Source of the DNA: Gonocerus acuteangulatus | Lineage: Eukaryota; Arthropoda; Insecta; Hemiptera; Coreidae | Length of the DNA stretch: 64,000 nucleotides | NCBI GenBank assembly: GCA_946811695.1 | Contig: OX328132.1 | Coordinates: 56,924,044 to 56,988,043, forward strand | Direction: 5' to 3' | Part shown: in pieces, positions 53,667 through 64,000 of the stretch | How positions within the stretch are numbered: the first letter of the stretch is position 1 | Layout of the letters: every line of letters starts with the position of its first letter | Program-made: the position numbers and the translations under genes | Notes under the pieces: model-generated | What the model was told of the DNA's origin: nothing | Seen by the model: only the letters and a program-made list of their open reading frames with translations | The model's database searches: none

Positions 53667-53875
53667 TTTTTTTTTTTTTTTTTTTTTTTTTTGTGTGTTT
53701 AAGGGCTTATCAACTATTAGGCTATTAACGCCGGGCTATCTACAGGTTGCCACCCTTTTATAATTCCAACAGCAAGTGGTCGGTCACCCAGTCAGGTACT
53801 GACCACGCCCGACGTTGCTGAACTTCAGTGATCTACGGGAACCGGTGTATTCAACGTGGCTATGGCCGTTGGTGG
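53667..53875 (-). mobile_element. 5S-rRNA-derived SINE, tail type 1
   Basis: On the minus strand, after GCC.ACGGCCATAGCCACG, the pieces TTGAATACACCGGTTCCCGT, AGATCACTGAAGTTCAGCAA and CGTCGGGCGTGGTCAGTACC follow 5S rRNA order and spacing, including the internal control region. A tail GGGTGGCAACCTGTAGATAG follows and ends with an A-run (T-run 53667-53692). It is SINE3-like. The same tail is found behind a tRNA head at 416-635. Confidence 0.9.
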
Positions 53876-54349
53876 TAAGGCTAATTATTATTATTTTTAC
53901 AATATGTTTGGATTGTACCCATATTTCATCATGTTTTGTCCTTTGCTTCTATCCGAGCTCACCAGAGCAACCGCATTTTTTTATTCTCTTCCTCAATAAT
54001 ATCCCACAACGTCTAATATTTTCTTCATTTAATCAATAAGTAAGATGGCTTTGGTTAGTTAGGCTCTTTGATACATCGGCCCCGAGTCCTTGATTGGCTG
54101 GTTCGTTAAAGATTCAATGCCACCTATGGCTTAAATCCGAGATACTGTGAAGTACTGAGAATTCCCAAAGGTCTCTAGCTGTTTAATTAACAATCCTACG
54201 TCTTCAAGGATAACATGTTACATGGGATGATTCCCGTCTCTCTAATAGAGTATTTAATCTGACCGTAATAGGGGGAGGTGATTATATTGGCCAGAAACCC
54301 CATGCGGTTTTTGGGGAATGTTTTAAATATTTTCTAAACAAAATTCTAA
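53876..54349. other. Unassigned DNA
   Basis: Nothing recognised. Confidence 0.4.
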
Positions 54350-54604
54350 AAGCTCTATTGAATCTCGATCGATCTTTTGAATCGATTCGAATCTAAATGA
54401 AACGATTGACTCACAAGAAATTCAGATCGACTCACAAGAGTTCAGATTGATTGAGAAGATCGAACTTCTAGGCTCAGAAGATAGTTCTACGATGTGGAAC
54501 GATCTTCGATATGAATCGATTCCACGATTACTTAAAATTACCTACGAAATTCGTATTTCATTTCGATTCGAATCAATTCTTATTCGAGAATCGCCCATCA
54601 CTAA
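54350..54604 (-). repeat. GATCGATC-rich repeat with hAT-like tip, inverted copy
   Basis: Ends TATTCGAGAATCGCCCATCA then CTA, the inverse of the tip at 46826. Internal GAATCGATTC and GATCGAACTTC words match. Confidence 0.6.
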
Positions 54605-55029
54605 TGGATCAGAATCGGCCTAAATAAGTCGACTTAAATACTTGATAATATGAAAAATTTATCTGTAACCTAATAGAAGAAATATTTAAGACTATTTTTC
54701 ATAAAAAATAATATATAATGAAACTACTATTGTCACATCATATTGAAATATACTGGTATTATTACATGTACAAACATGTAAAAGAGAAAAAAAATAGAAT
54801 AAAATAATAATAATAGACAAACATTAAGAGCACAGTTTGAACCCTTATTTTTATTAGATTACCATTTTGTTGGAGAAAAGGAAGGAATTGAGTCGCTGTA
54901 TAATGTTATTGTTGTAATAAAAGTGTATTTCTGGATATTCTGTTCTGTAAATTTCTTCTTCGGTTAAATAAATGAGAATGTTTTATAAATGTGATGGAAT
55001 AACAAGAAGTGAGATTAATTATTCGAAAT
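54605..55029. other. Unassigned AT-rich DNA
   Basis: Nothing recognised. Confidence 0.4.
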
Positions 55030-55251
55030 AACTTTATTTTACGATATTCTAGATAGATCGATTCATTAAAAATCGGCCCTTAGAGATCGATTCTTTAAAA
55101 AGATCGGCCCTCGGAGATCGATTCTTTGAAAAGATCGGCCCTCGGAGATCGATTCTTCGAAAAGATCGCCCCACGGAGAATGATTGAAAAAATCGATATA
55201 TCGTGTTAAAAAAACGATCTTTTACAATACCGATTCAATCACCCACCTCTA
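55030..55251 (-). repeat. GATCGATT tandem words and TAGAGGTGGGTGATT tip
   Basis: Four units of 'cggagatcgattctttraaa' / 'agatcggccct' precede a tip that reads TAGAGGTGGGTGATTGAATC when inverted, a common hAT-like terminus. Confidence 0.6.
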
Positions 55252-56565
55252 GTTCAAGATCAATGAACACAAATAACACCTAGCGGTTTTCTTTTTTACC
55301 TAATCAATGTCTCGTTGAGCCCCACAGGTTTTTGGACTGTTTAGATAATTTTAATTAGATGTATTAGTAAATTCCTTCATTTTCGGATGGCACCTATGAA
55401 TAATGTGACAAGTCATTGACGGAGAAGGGTATTGAGGAAATGGGGTTTTGAGGGTAGGAGTAGGTAGAGGAACAGGGCAGTAGGATCCCAACTGCTTGAA
55501 ATTGCTAATTGGTTGTAAGGGAGACTCCCATGGGATAATCGGCCCTAACTCCGTTTGTCCCATTAGTTCCAACCTATAAGGGATGCATGACGCCTGGGGA
55601 TGTTCTACCGAGAAGCTTTTCCACCTACTTAGAACCATTGGCTTCCTCAGACTTTTCGATAGAATTCATTGCTCAGTTTGTACTTGGATTGAAGATCATG
55701 AGTTTCTAGTGCCCAAGTTGCTTTTGTGGACGAAGGTGATTTCCACCAGATTTTCTTGTATTGATTAAGAATCACCATATCGTTGACATAGATGTGACTT
55801 TGTGCTTTGTATAATATTTGTCATATGGTTTCTTCCTCTGTTATTCTCTCCTCAAGCTATATTTATCCGTTTTATTTTTATTGTAGGCCCTGCCGAGGTG
55901 ATGAATGGGCTTAGCTTAAGCTGCTTCTATAGACAGGGAAGAAAGTGGAATGTAAATAACTACTCGTGTAGGAATAATAGACTGGATAGAGCTGTTCTGT
56001 GTTGTTGAAACACTGTCACATAGAAAAAGGAGAAAGAAAAAAAAAAAACGTCTTTCGACGAAGGTGGAAAAACTAGAGGAGAAACAGAGATGAAAGGGAT
56101 TCAGCAGATCTAGAATCTTACTGTTTTTCTATTGGTTCTCTCTATTTCTCACCTTGTATTGATAGGGTCCTTTAAAATCTGCAGTGCTTTTAAACACGAT
56201 CTGGGAAAGGAACAATCTCTAACTTCAGACAGTAATCTAAATAGCAGATTAATTGTGGGCAACCTTGGAAGAGAAAAGGCGAAACCCGGATGTTGAGAAA
56301 GCGAAGTCAAAGTTTTGCAAATGCTTCAAGATAGCAAAGGCGAATTTTTTTCTAAAGAATACTGATTCATAAACCTGATTGAAAAATTATTTGTTTTAAT
56401 TTATTCTATATAATTTCTATCATTCTTTCAATAATTTTTATTTAGTTATTCGCACTTTCTTCTGAAGGAAAGTAGCGATTGAGGTAGCACTCATGACGGA
56501 ATATTTCAAAAATGTCTTCAAATCTTTATCGACCCTACTTAGTAGAAACCAAAAATTATCCCCCC

Positions 56566-56569
<4 letters not shown>
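55252..56569. other. Unassigned DNA
   Basis: No gene supported; frames here have no recognised domains. Confidence 0.4.
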
Positions 56570-56633
<64 letters not shown>

Positions 56634-56688
56634 GTTTGCATCTTATTGCAACTATGTATATATTTATGTATATGCGTATGCATGTGTG

Positions 56689-56737
<49 letters not shown>
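56570..56737. repeat. Two (TA)n microsatellites
   Basis: TA runs at 56570-56632 and 56694-56737. Confidence 0.95.
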
Positions 56738-56739
<2 letters not shown>

Positions 56740-57014
56740 TAGGGTGGCCCTTATTTTTCAACTTTTTAAAAGATTACTTCCCACCCCCTTATCTTGTTTC
56801 AATCAAAAAAATACCGATCTGTGCAAAATTTTAGCTAAATCGAACCACTCCGAGGCGACCCGCAATGACCTTGAAATATTGACATTTTCGTCCGAAAGTA
56901 ATTTTTTCAGATAATTTTTTTTGTTAAGTTATTTTATTTTTTAATCTATTTTAGCTCTATTAAGCTGGAACAGCAAAATTGCAACCCCAACTTCTAACAT
57001 ACTCAGTAATTTGT
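56738..57014. other. Unassigned flank of the satellite
   Basis: 'cattagggtggcccttattt' follows the TA run and could be a transposon tip. No coding sequence. Confidence 0.3.
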
Positions 57015-58790
57015 TGCTAATTTGTTACACTATTTTCAAATTTGTTGCTCCGGCCGTTTCTGAGAAAACATGGCTGTGCTAGCGTAATATTACGCCAGCA
57101 CAGCCACCCCCGTAACTTTTGATCTAATTGTCTGAGAAATTCAGACTGGTACCAGAATTTGTTGCTCTAGAGTGACACCAATCACGAATTTGTCGCTCCA
57201 GCCGTTTCCGAGAAAACGTGGCTGTGCTACCGTAATATTACGCCAGCACAGCCACCCCCGTAACTTTTGATCTAATTGTCTGACGAAATTCAGACTGGTA
57301 CCATAATTTGTTGCTCTAGAAAGACACCAATCACGAGTTTGTCGCTCCAGCCGTTTCCGAGAAAAAGTGGCTGTGCTACCGTAATATTACGCCAGCACAG
57401 CCACCCCCGTGACTTTTGATCTAATTGTCTGACGAAATTCAGACTGGTACCATAATTTGTTGCTAATTTGTTGCTCTAGAAAGACACCAATCACGAATTT
57501 GTCGCTCCAGCCGTTTCCGAGAAAAAGTGGCTGTGCTACCGTAATATTACGCCAGCACAGCCACCCCCGTAACTTTTGATCTAATTTCTGACGAAATTCA
57601 GACTGGTACCAGAATTTGTTGCTCTAGAAAGACACCAATCACGAATTTGTCGCTCCAGCCGTTTCCGAGAAAACGTGGCTGTGCTACCGTAATATTACGC
57701 CAGCACAGCCACCCCCGTAACTTTTGATCTAATTGTCTGACTAAATTCAGATTGGTACCAGAATTTGTTGCTAATTTGTTGCTCTAGAATGACACCAATC
57801 ACGAATTTGTTGCTCCAGCCGTTCCCGAGAAAACGTGGCTGTGCTAGCGTAATATTATGCCAGCACAGCCACCCCCGTAACTTTTGATCTAATTGTCTGA
57901 CAAAACTCAGATTGGTACCAGAATTTGTTGCTAATTTGATGCTCTAGAATGACACCAATCACGAATTTGTCGCTCCAGCCGTTTCCGAGAAAACGTGGCT
58001 GTGCTACCGTAATATTACGCCAGCACAGCCACCCCCGTAACTTTTGATCTAATTGTCTGACGAAATTCAGATTGGTACCAGAATTTGTTGCTAATTTGTT
58101 GCTCTAGAAAGACACCAATCACGAATTTGTCGCTCCAGCCGTTTCCGAGAAAAAGTGGCTGTGCTACCGTAATATTACGCCAGCACAGCCACCCCCGTAA
58201 CTTTTGATCTAATTGTCTGACGAAATTCAGATTGGTACCAGAATTTGTTGCTCTAGAAAGACACCAATCACGAATTTGTCGCTCAAACCGTTTCCGAGAA
58301 AAAGTGGCTGTGCTACCGTAATATTACGCCAGCACAGCCACCCCCGTAACTTTTGATCTAATTTCTGACGAAATTCAGACTGGTACCAGAATTTGTTGCT
58401 CTAGAAAGACACCAATCACGAATTTGTCGCTCCAGCCGTTTCCGAGAAAACGTGGCTGTGCTACCGTAATATTACGCCAGCACAGCCACCCCCGTAACTT
58501 TTGATCTAATTGTCTGACGAAATTCAGATTGGTACCAGAATTTGTTGCTAATTTGTTGCTCTAGAATGACACCAATCACGAATTTGTCGCTCCAGCCGTT
58601 TCCGAGAAAACGTGGCTGTGCTAGCGTAATATTACGCCAGCACAGCCAACCCCGTAACTTTTGATCTAATTGTCCGACGAAATATTGACTGGTGCCATAA
58701 TTTGTTGCTCTGGATTGAGAACAATCACGAATTTGTTGCTCCAGTCGTTTCCAAAAATCGTTGCTACAATAGCCTCAAGATACTACATAA
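57015..58790. repeat. Satellite: 11 units of 148-160 bp, each with a TAATATTAC inverted repeat
   Basis: The block TGGCTGTGCT starts at 57071, 57219, 57368, 57528, 57676, 57836, 57996, 58156, 58305, 58453 and 58613, so units are 148-149 or 160 bases. The two classes differ by a 12-base duplication (AATTTGTTGCTA). In each unit GTGGCTGTGCT and AGCACAGCCAC pair around a core CGTAATATTACG. The nonamer TAATATTAC is exact in 10 of 11 units. A worn unit closes the array at about 58680-58790. Confidence 0.97.
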
Positions 58791-59340
58791 GTTTTTTTTT
58801 TTTTTTTTTTAAATATTCTTCACCTTCGTAGAAGTGATGAAAAATTGATATCTTACAAATGAAGGTCTCTAGGTATTTGCCTTCACGTTTGCGGATTAAA
58901 CTATATAACACGACGGATTAACCTTTTAAAATTCAAACTAACGCAAAACTGATGTTTCTACCATTTTTTACGTTTAAACATACATCGAAAAGGTATTTTT
59001 CTGATATTATTTTACGACCTGTGTATTATTATGATGTGTCTTTTAGCACTTTTATAAGGAACATTTTAATTAAGATTCTTCTCGTGAAAGACGTTTTTAA
59101 AAAGTTCTTCAAATCTGCGTCGATCCTTTCTACCAGATAATAAAAATAAACCCGGTCCGATTAATTTTTTTTTTCTATCACACATCTGTCTCTTTATGCA
59201 GGTTGTCCCGCATTGAGATGTCATAACTTTAGGGGTTTATTCTGCACCTCATTTGTAGTTCTGAGGAGCAGAAATGAACGTTCTATCTGAACATTTTGTC
59301 TATCTTAAAAAAACAACAACAAAAAAAAAAAACACGGATT
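58791..59340. other. Unassigned AT-rich DNA
   Basis: A T-run follows the satellite (58792-58810). Nothing else recognised. Confidence 0.4.
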
Positions 59341-59508
59341 TCTGGTTATCTTATCGTAAATAAAAACCACATTTTTAGGATTTACATTATATTTCCCTAA
59401 TAAGAAACACCCGTTAGTGAAATATTGACTTGTAAATTAGAAGCTATACTAAGAGCCATATAGATGTGAACTATTGATTTTAGTGTTTTCTTCTTGCTAC
59501 ATGCAGGC

Positions 59509-60849
59509 ATGGGGAAGAGAAAACCCATAGCGAAGCGCGCAAACAGCTCACAGGAAAATTCTCCTAAAAACTCCCCACAACAAAACAAATCAGTCAATCA
59601 GCGACGTAGCTCGCAGTCATCTCTAGCCAAATCTTTACCACCGCCAGCCATAGTCAGCCAATCTAATGATCTTTCCACAGCCAACGCATCAACGTCAGGA
59701 ACCTCAACCAACCGTCCTTTGCAAAAACCTAACGATCAACAAACTGAACAAATTCCTAAACCCCCACCCATTTACGTAAGGGGAGTTAAACATTTTATTA
59801 ATTTTGCAAAAGAATTAGAACATGAACTTGGACCAGCCGAATTCAGTTGTCGATCAAACATTGATATTATCACCGTCAAACCAACTACTCCGGAAGCATA
59901 TAGAAAAGCAATCCAATATCTGAAAAACAAAGATCTGCAGTTTCACACCTACCAACTGCAAGAAGAAAAATCATTCCGAATTGTAATCAGACACTTACAC
60001 CCAACCACGCCAGAAGAAGATATATTACAAGCTCTGGACGAGATTGGTTTCAAAGCAAGAAATGCCAGGAATGTCTTGCATCCACAGACAAAAGCTCCGT
60101 TGCCCTTGTTTTTCGTGGACTTAGAGCCAGCCTCAAACTGTAAAGACTTATTCAAGCTTACAAGACTTCTCTATACGAGTGTTGTAATAGAAGAGCCACA
60201 CAGAAAAGAAGGGTTGATTCAGTGCCAAAGATGCCAGGGCTTCAATCATACAAAAAATTTTTGTACTTTGAATCCGGCATGCGTAAAATGCGCCGGTCCA
60301 CATCTCACAGCTGACTGTCCTAAAAAATCTAGAGTAGAAAAGGCCAAATGTGTACATTGTCAAGGAGACCATCCGGCTAACTACAGGGGCTGTCAAACGT
60401 ACCAAGAGCTTCTCCTGAGACGACGCCAGCTCTATAAACAGTCTACCATGACAGCCAACTCACCTAAAACCGAAGAACAGCGCCTAAATAGAAATATCTC
60501 CCAGCAAAGGTCTACATCACAGCAGACTCCACATCAGCCATTAGGAAAGGTTTCCACCGCTCTGCCACCCCTCCAGGTTATCCAACAAGCAGAATCTACT
60601 CAACAGCCCGAAGCTCCAGAATGTTCAACAACTTCAGGTCATATTTCACGCACTTTTGCTCTAGCTACCAAACCTTCATCCTCATCTCCTGATAATTCAT
60701 CACCTTCCTATTCCTCATCCCAAGCAGAATTGCAAGCCATACCTTCTTCCCTTAATGACATCCTTGTTGAAATGAGATCCCTTCTAATGCCTTTAATCCT
60801 TCTACTAGAAAAACTCACTCATCTCCCCCTCCATTCCTCTCAAATATGA
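59509..60849 (+). CDS. Element C ORF1, zinc-knuckle RNA-binding protein
   Basis: An intact 446-codon frame from ATG at 59509 (the frame is open upstream but without ATG). The N-terminus is basic and Ser/Gln-rich (MGKRKPIAKRANSS). The core opens PPPIYVRGVKHFINF, then the PRE_C2HC-like part FRIVIRHLHPTTPEED to VVIEEPH. Three knuckles follow: CQRCQGFNHTKNFC (CX2CX4HX4C), CVKCAGPHLTADC (CX2CX3HX4C) and CVHCQGDHPANYRGC (CX2CX3HX6C), all with intact Cys/His. A Ser/Pro/Gln-rich linker leads to a hydrophobic C-terminus (LLMPLILLLEKL). It would bind element RNA. The stop overlaps the ORF2 ATG by ATGA (60846-60849). Confidence 0.92.
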   Translation: MGKRKPIAKRANSSQENSPKNSPQQNKSVNQRRSSQSSLAKSLPPPAIVSQSNDLSTANASTSGTSTNRPLQKPNDQQTEQIPKPPPIYVRGVKHFINFAKELEHELGPAEFSCRSNIDIITVKPTTPEAYRKAIQYLKNKDLQFHTYQLQEEKSFRIVIRHLHPTTPEEDILQALDEIGFKARNARNVLHPQTKAPLPLFFVDLEPASNCKDLFKLTRLLYTSVVIEEPHRKEGLIQCQRCQGFNHTKNFCTLNPACVKCAGPHLTADCPKKSRVEKAKCVHCQGDHPANYRGCQTYQELLLRRRQLYKQSTMTANSPKTEEQRLNRNISQQRSTSQQTPHQPLGKVSTALPPLQVIQQAESTQQPEAPECSTTSGHISRTFALATKPSSSSPDNSSPSYSSSQAELQAIPSSLNDILVEMRSLLMPLILLLEKLTHLPLHSSQI

Positions 60850-63549
60850 CCCACCCCCATTTTAGGCCAATCACTGTCCTCCTGTGGAACTCGAACGGAT
60901 TACTTAACCACACTGACGAACTGACTATGTTTCTTAAAAACAAAAACATTGACATAGCTTTACTGACCGAAACACACTTAACTCCACGTAACACATTTTA
61001 CATTTCTGGATACAAAACGTACAGGACTGATCACCCGGACGGGACTGCACACGGTGGATCTGCAATAATTATACGAGCAACACTCTCTCATTTTCTTTAC
61101 CCAAACCAATTTCCCTCAGAGCCTTTCCAAAGTACAACTATCTCTCTCCAATCTTCCCAATTCCCCATCACAATTTCAGCCGTATACTGCCCTCCTAATA
61201 AATCTGTTTCCTCTTCCACCTTCCACTCATTCTTCCAATTCCTTGGTCCCCGTTTTCTCTCCGGTGGCGATTTCAACTCCAAACACCCTGCGTTCGGTTG
61301 TAGAACAGCAAACCCTCGAGGCAGAGCTCTTCTCCAAACCCTTTCCTGTATTCCATCAAAAGTCATTGCTCCTTCATCCCCTACTTACTGGCCAACATCC
61401 CGATCTAAACTTCCCGATATTATCGACTTCTTTATAACTTCCGGTATCACACAAATCCCTTCCGATGTCCAAGCATTAGATGAACTATCCTCTGACCACA
61501 GCCCTGTTATACTTTCTCTCAATACTAATGTTGACCTTTATTCTATCCCTTCCTATCCTACGCTCACTCCTGGACCAGTTGACTGGAAATACTTTCAAGA
61601 CTCCCTAGAAGAAACCCTCAACCTCAATATTCCTCTAAAAACAAATACAGAAATAGACGACGCAGTCCATAACTTCACACTTGCAATCCAACAAAGCTTA
61701 CACAGAGCAAACATCTACAAAACACCTCGACGACGTAAAACATATGATTACTTACCTACAAACATACAAAACTTACTGAATGAGAAGAGAAAGGCAAGAA
61801 GAATATGGCAAAACACAAGGTATCCCTCTGACAAAACTCGACTAAACCAACTTACAAGGGAATTAAAAACTGAACTCAGAAAACACAGAAACGACCAATT
61901 TGAATCTTACACAAAAGAACTTACTACATCTGACAAAACACTTTGGCAAGCTACGAGGAAAATCCTCTCCTATAAATCTTCCCGTCATCCCCTTCGCCGA
62001 GAAGATGGTTCCTGGGCCAAAACTGACGAAGAAATATCCCATACCTTTGGCCTACACCTAACCCAAGTCTTTACTCCTCACCATGATATCAATGATCCAG
62101 ACCATACACTCCTTGTCTCCAGTCAACTGGACACTCCTCTTCAACTATCACTCCCACCAAAAGCCTTTAATCCTAAAGAAATCCTGAATGCTATCCAACA
62201 TCTTCCTCCAAAAAAAAGCCCCTGGATATGACGTCATCACTTCCAAAATTCTTAATAAACTCCCGAAAAAAGCCATCCTCTTCCTAACTTACATATATAA
62301 TGCCGTATTAAGAACGACATATTTCCCCATCCTGTGGAAATTTTCAGTTATCCGGATGATCCCAAAGCCTGGTAAACCTATTCATCAACCTTCATCCTAT
62401 CGTCCCATCTCACTCCTTCCAATAATGGGCAAAATCCTTGAAAAACTGCTTCTCAAACGCCTTTATCCAATCCTGGATCCCATTATCCCATCCTCCCAGT
62501 TTGGGTTTCGCCATTCCCACTCCACTATTCACCAATGCCACCGTATCGTAGACAGCATATCCTCATCCTTCGAGAATAAGCAGTATTGCTCTGGGGTTTT
62601 CCTTGACGTAGCTCAGGCTTTCGATCGAGTGTGGTACCAGGGCTTGCTGTTTAAACTCAAAGAAATCCTACCTTCAACTTATTACCTTATAATGAAATCC
62701 TACCTCTCCGACCGTTTTTTCCAGACATCCTATGGTACCTCATTATCTCCAATCTTCCCCCAACTTGCAGGTGTCCCACAAGGTGGAATTCTCAGTTCCG
62801 TACTATTCCTGGCTTATACGGCTGATATCCCATCTCATCCTGAAACATCCATCCACATGTATGCTGATGACACTGCTATCCTTACTGTCAACCAAAATCC
62901 AATTCTTGCTTCTAATTCCCTCCAAGAACACCTGTGCCTACTTCAACCATGGCTAAATAAATGGAGAATCAAAGTAAATGCAGTAAAATCTAGCCATGCA
63001 ACTTTCACACTTCGTAAGTCAAGCTGCCCGCCAATAACCCTCCAAAACATTATAATCCCGCAGAAATCGCAAGTAAAATACTTAGGCCTGATACTAGACA
63101 AACGCTTAACTTGGAAGCCACACATAACTCAGAAAAGACAGGAACTAAACAGACGTTTTAGACTTTTATCACGCTTATTAGACAAACGCTCAAAACTATC
63201 ATTGACTAACAAACGACTTATATACAATACCATACTCCGACCAATATGGACTTATGGACTAGAACTATGGGGTTCCACTAAACCTTCCAATTCCTACAGA
63301 ATACAAACAATACAATCCAAAATCCTTCGAAAAATATCCAATGCTCCTTACTATGTCTCGAACCTAACCCTCCATAATGACTTCAATATCCCCTTTATCC
63401 AATCCCTGGCCAAATCAGTCTATCAGAAGTTCCATTCCAATCTCCCAGGCCATCCAAATCCTTTGATAAATTCTCTATCCTCGTTCCAAAATCCACAAAA
63501 TCCCCATAGAAGGCTGAAGCAGAGGTGGCCTAGAGACAATTTGCTTTAA
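60846..63549 (+). pseudogene. Element C ORF2, endonuclease-RT, single homopolymer slip
   Basis: Frame one (60846-62231) holds the whole EEP endonuclease (LLWNSNGL, LLTETHLTP, GGDFNSKH, ELSSDHSPVILSL) and the linker to the RT. Frame two (62188-63549) holds the RT: YRPISLLPI, SQFGFRHSHST, FLDVAQAFDRVWY, AGVPQGGILSSVLF, YADDTAIL with the catalytic DD, and the C-terminal PHRRLKQRWPRDN. The switch falls at a run of eight A (62210-62217), where element A has KKSPGPD in register. Apart from this one-base slip no defect is seen, so an assembly or sequencing error in the A-run is possible. Confidence 0.93.
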
Positions 63550-63798
63550 CATCTGCAGTGCACAAAGTGTGTTATATTTTCATTTAAAATTCTTTACAGT
63601 TGTTTCATTATTATTTTATATTATCTTTTTATTTATTTATTTATTTTTTCTTTAATGCATTACTATTGTGGGTTTTGTAATTGTTCATATTCCCACATCA
63701 AGCCTCACAATGTCATTATAACTGAACCAGTAATATTACTAGAAATATGTTAACTCATATTGTTGTAATAATCAATAATAATAATAAAAAAAAAAAAA
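63550..63798 (+). terminator. Element C 3' UTR and A-tail
   Basis: AT-rich, with TTTAT repeats, 'aataataataat' words and the A-run 63786-63798. Confidence 0.8.
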
Positions 63799-64000
63799 GT
63801 GTTTTCTTCAATTATTCAATATTTTCTTGATCAGCTATTTGTAGACTTACAGGTTTTATCTCCGTCTTAAAGGTTGCCTTATTTAATAAGCTTAAATGTG
63901 CAATCTCGTTGTTTCAGAAAAAAAGTTATTTGAATCTAATTTTTACTGATTCGTAAGTCAAAACCAGTAAATGTGCTTTAGCGTGAAGGAGCCATTCTAA
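63799..64000. other. Unassigned flank
   Basis: Nothing recognised. Confidence 0.4.

Larger units (their letters stand above)
59400..63798 (+). mobile_element. Jockey-clade non-LTR retrotransposon C
   Basis: ORF1 (59509-60849), ORF2 (60846-63549, one slip), 3' UTR and a 13-base A-tail (63786-63798). The 5' limit is unclear: the tRNA-like 5' UTR seen in element A is absent, so it is probably 5'-shortened just upstream of ORF1. It is the least damaged ORF1 of the three. Confidence 0.9.

Noticed and set aside
55351..55768. Possible host exons in 55351-55768 frames
   Set aside because: No domain, no splice-site pattern that stands out and frames on both strands overlap.
57015..58790. CRISPR array
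   Set aside because: The units are contiguous satellite repeats without unique spacers, in a eukaryotic context.

Overview
The window is a eukaryotic, AT-rich, repeat-saturated stretch with no host protein-coding gene that I can recognise. The transposon mix (Jockey-type non-LTR retrotransposons with EN+RT ORF2, Tigger/pogo, mariner, Tc1 and hAT elements, tRNA- and 5S-derived SINEs, hammerhead-like ribozyme motifs of the Penelope type) and the arthropod-style TCAGTG initiator at the 5' ends of the Jockey elements suggest an arthropod. Species cannot be told from the sequence. There is one scaffold gap of 200 N (15032-15231). Most long open frames are either (TA)n microsatellite translations or shadows of the retrotransposon ORFs.

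Layout. 1-4150: copies of a hairpin-ended interspersed element (fullest copy 330-2291, carrying a SINE and an internal tandem duplication), then unassigned DNA and a (TA)n tract. 4151-15031: a Tigger-like DNA transposon (transposase on the minus strand) split by about 9.6 kb of Jockey sequence: a 5' fragment (5081-5700), element A (5701-10559; ORF2 intact, ORF1 with one slip) and element B (10560-14699; both ORFs frameshifted), all head to tail. 15232-21434: more hairpin-element copies, a LINE RT fragment, minisatellite and SINE pieces. 21435-23734: a 2.3-kb near-perfect palindrome. 24300-29420: LINE 3' ends, a mariner-derived TIR element that keeps only the DNA-binding domain, a hammerhead-like motif, a hAT MITE, and a long tRNA-derived SINE. 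30536-33241: a hAT element with 8-bp TSD and a Tc1-like element with TIRs. 33900-42910: many SINE copies, three minisatellites, a foldback block rich in GCGCATGCGC motifs, and a mariner transposase pseudogene. 43490-47840: AT-rich repeats, a second hAT MITE, and a 45-bp minisatellite centred on GGCATATGCC. 47917-50854: a four-level nest (pogo > mariner-derived element > hairpin element > SINE). 51000-56740: a U6/LINE chimera, a 5S-derived SINE and hAT-like termini. 57015-58790: an 11-copy satellite whose every unit holds an inverted repeat around TAATATTAC. 59509-63798: Jockey element C, disrupted in ORF2 only by one slip in an A-run.

How the parts work together: the retrotransposons encode ORF1 (RNA-binding zinc-knuckle protein) and ORF2 (endonuclease + reverse transcriptase). 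All three ORF1/ORF2 junctions overlap by the four bases ATGA, which fits termination-reinitiation. SINEs with perfect or near-perfect target duplications show that LINE machinery acted in trans. The points most worth a second look are the TAATATTAC satellite, the hairpin-ended element family and its nest, the large palindrome, the Penelope-type hammerhead motifs, and the sharing of one 3' tail by tRNA- and 5S-headed SINEs.
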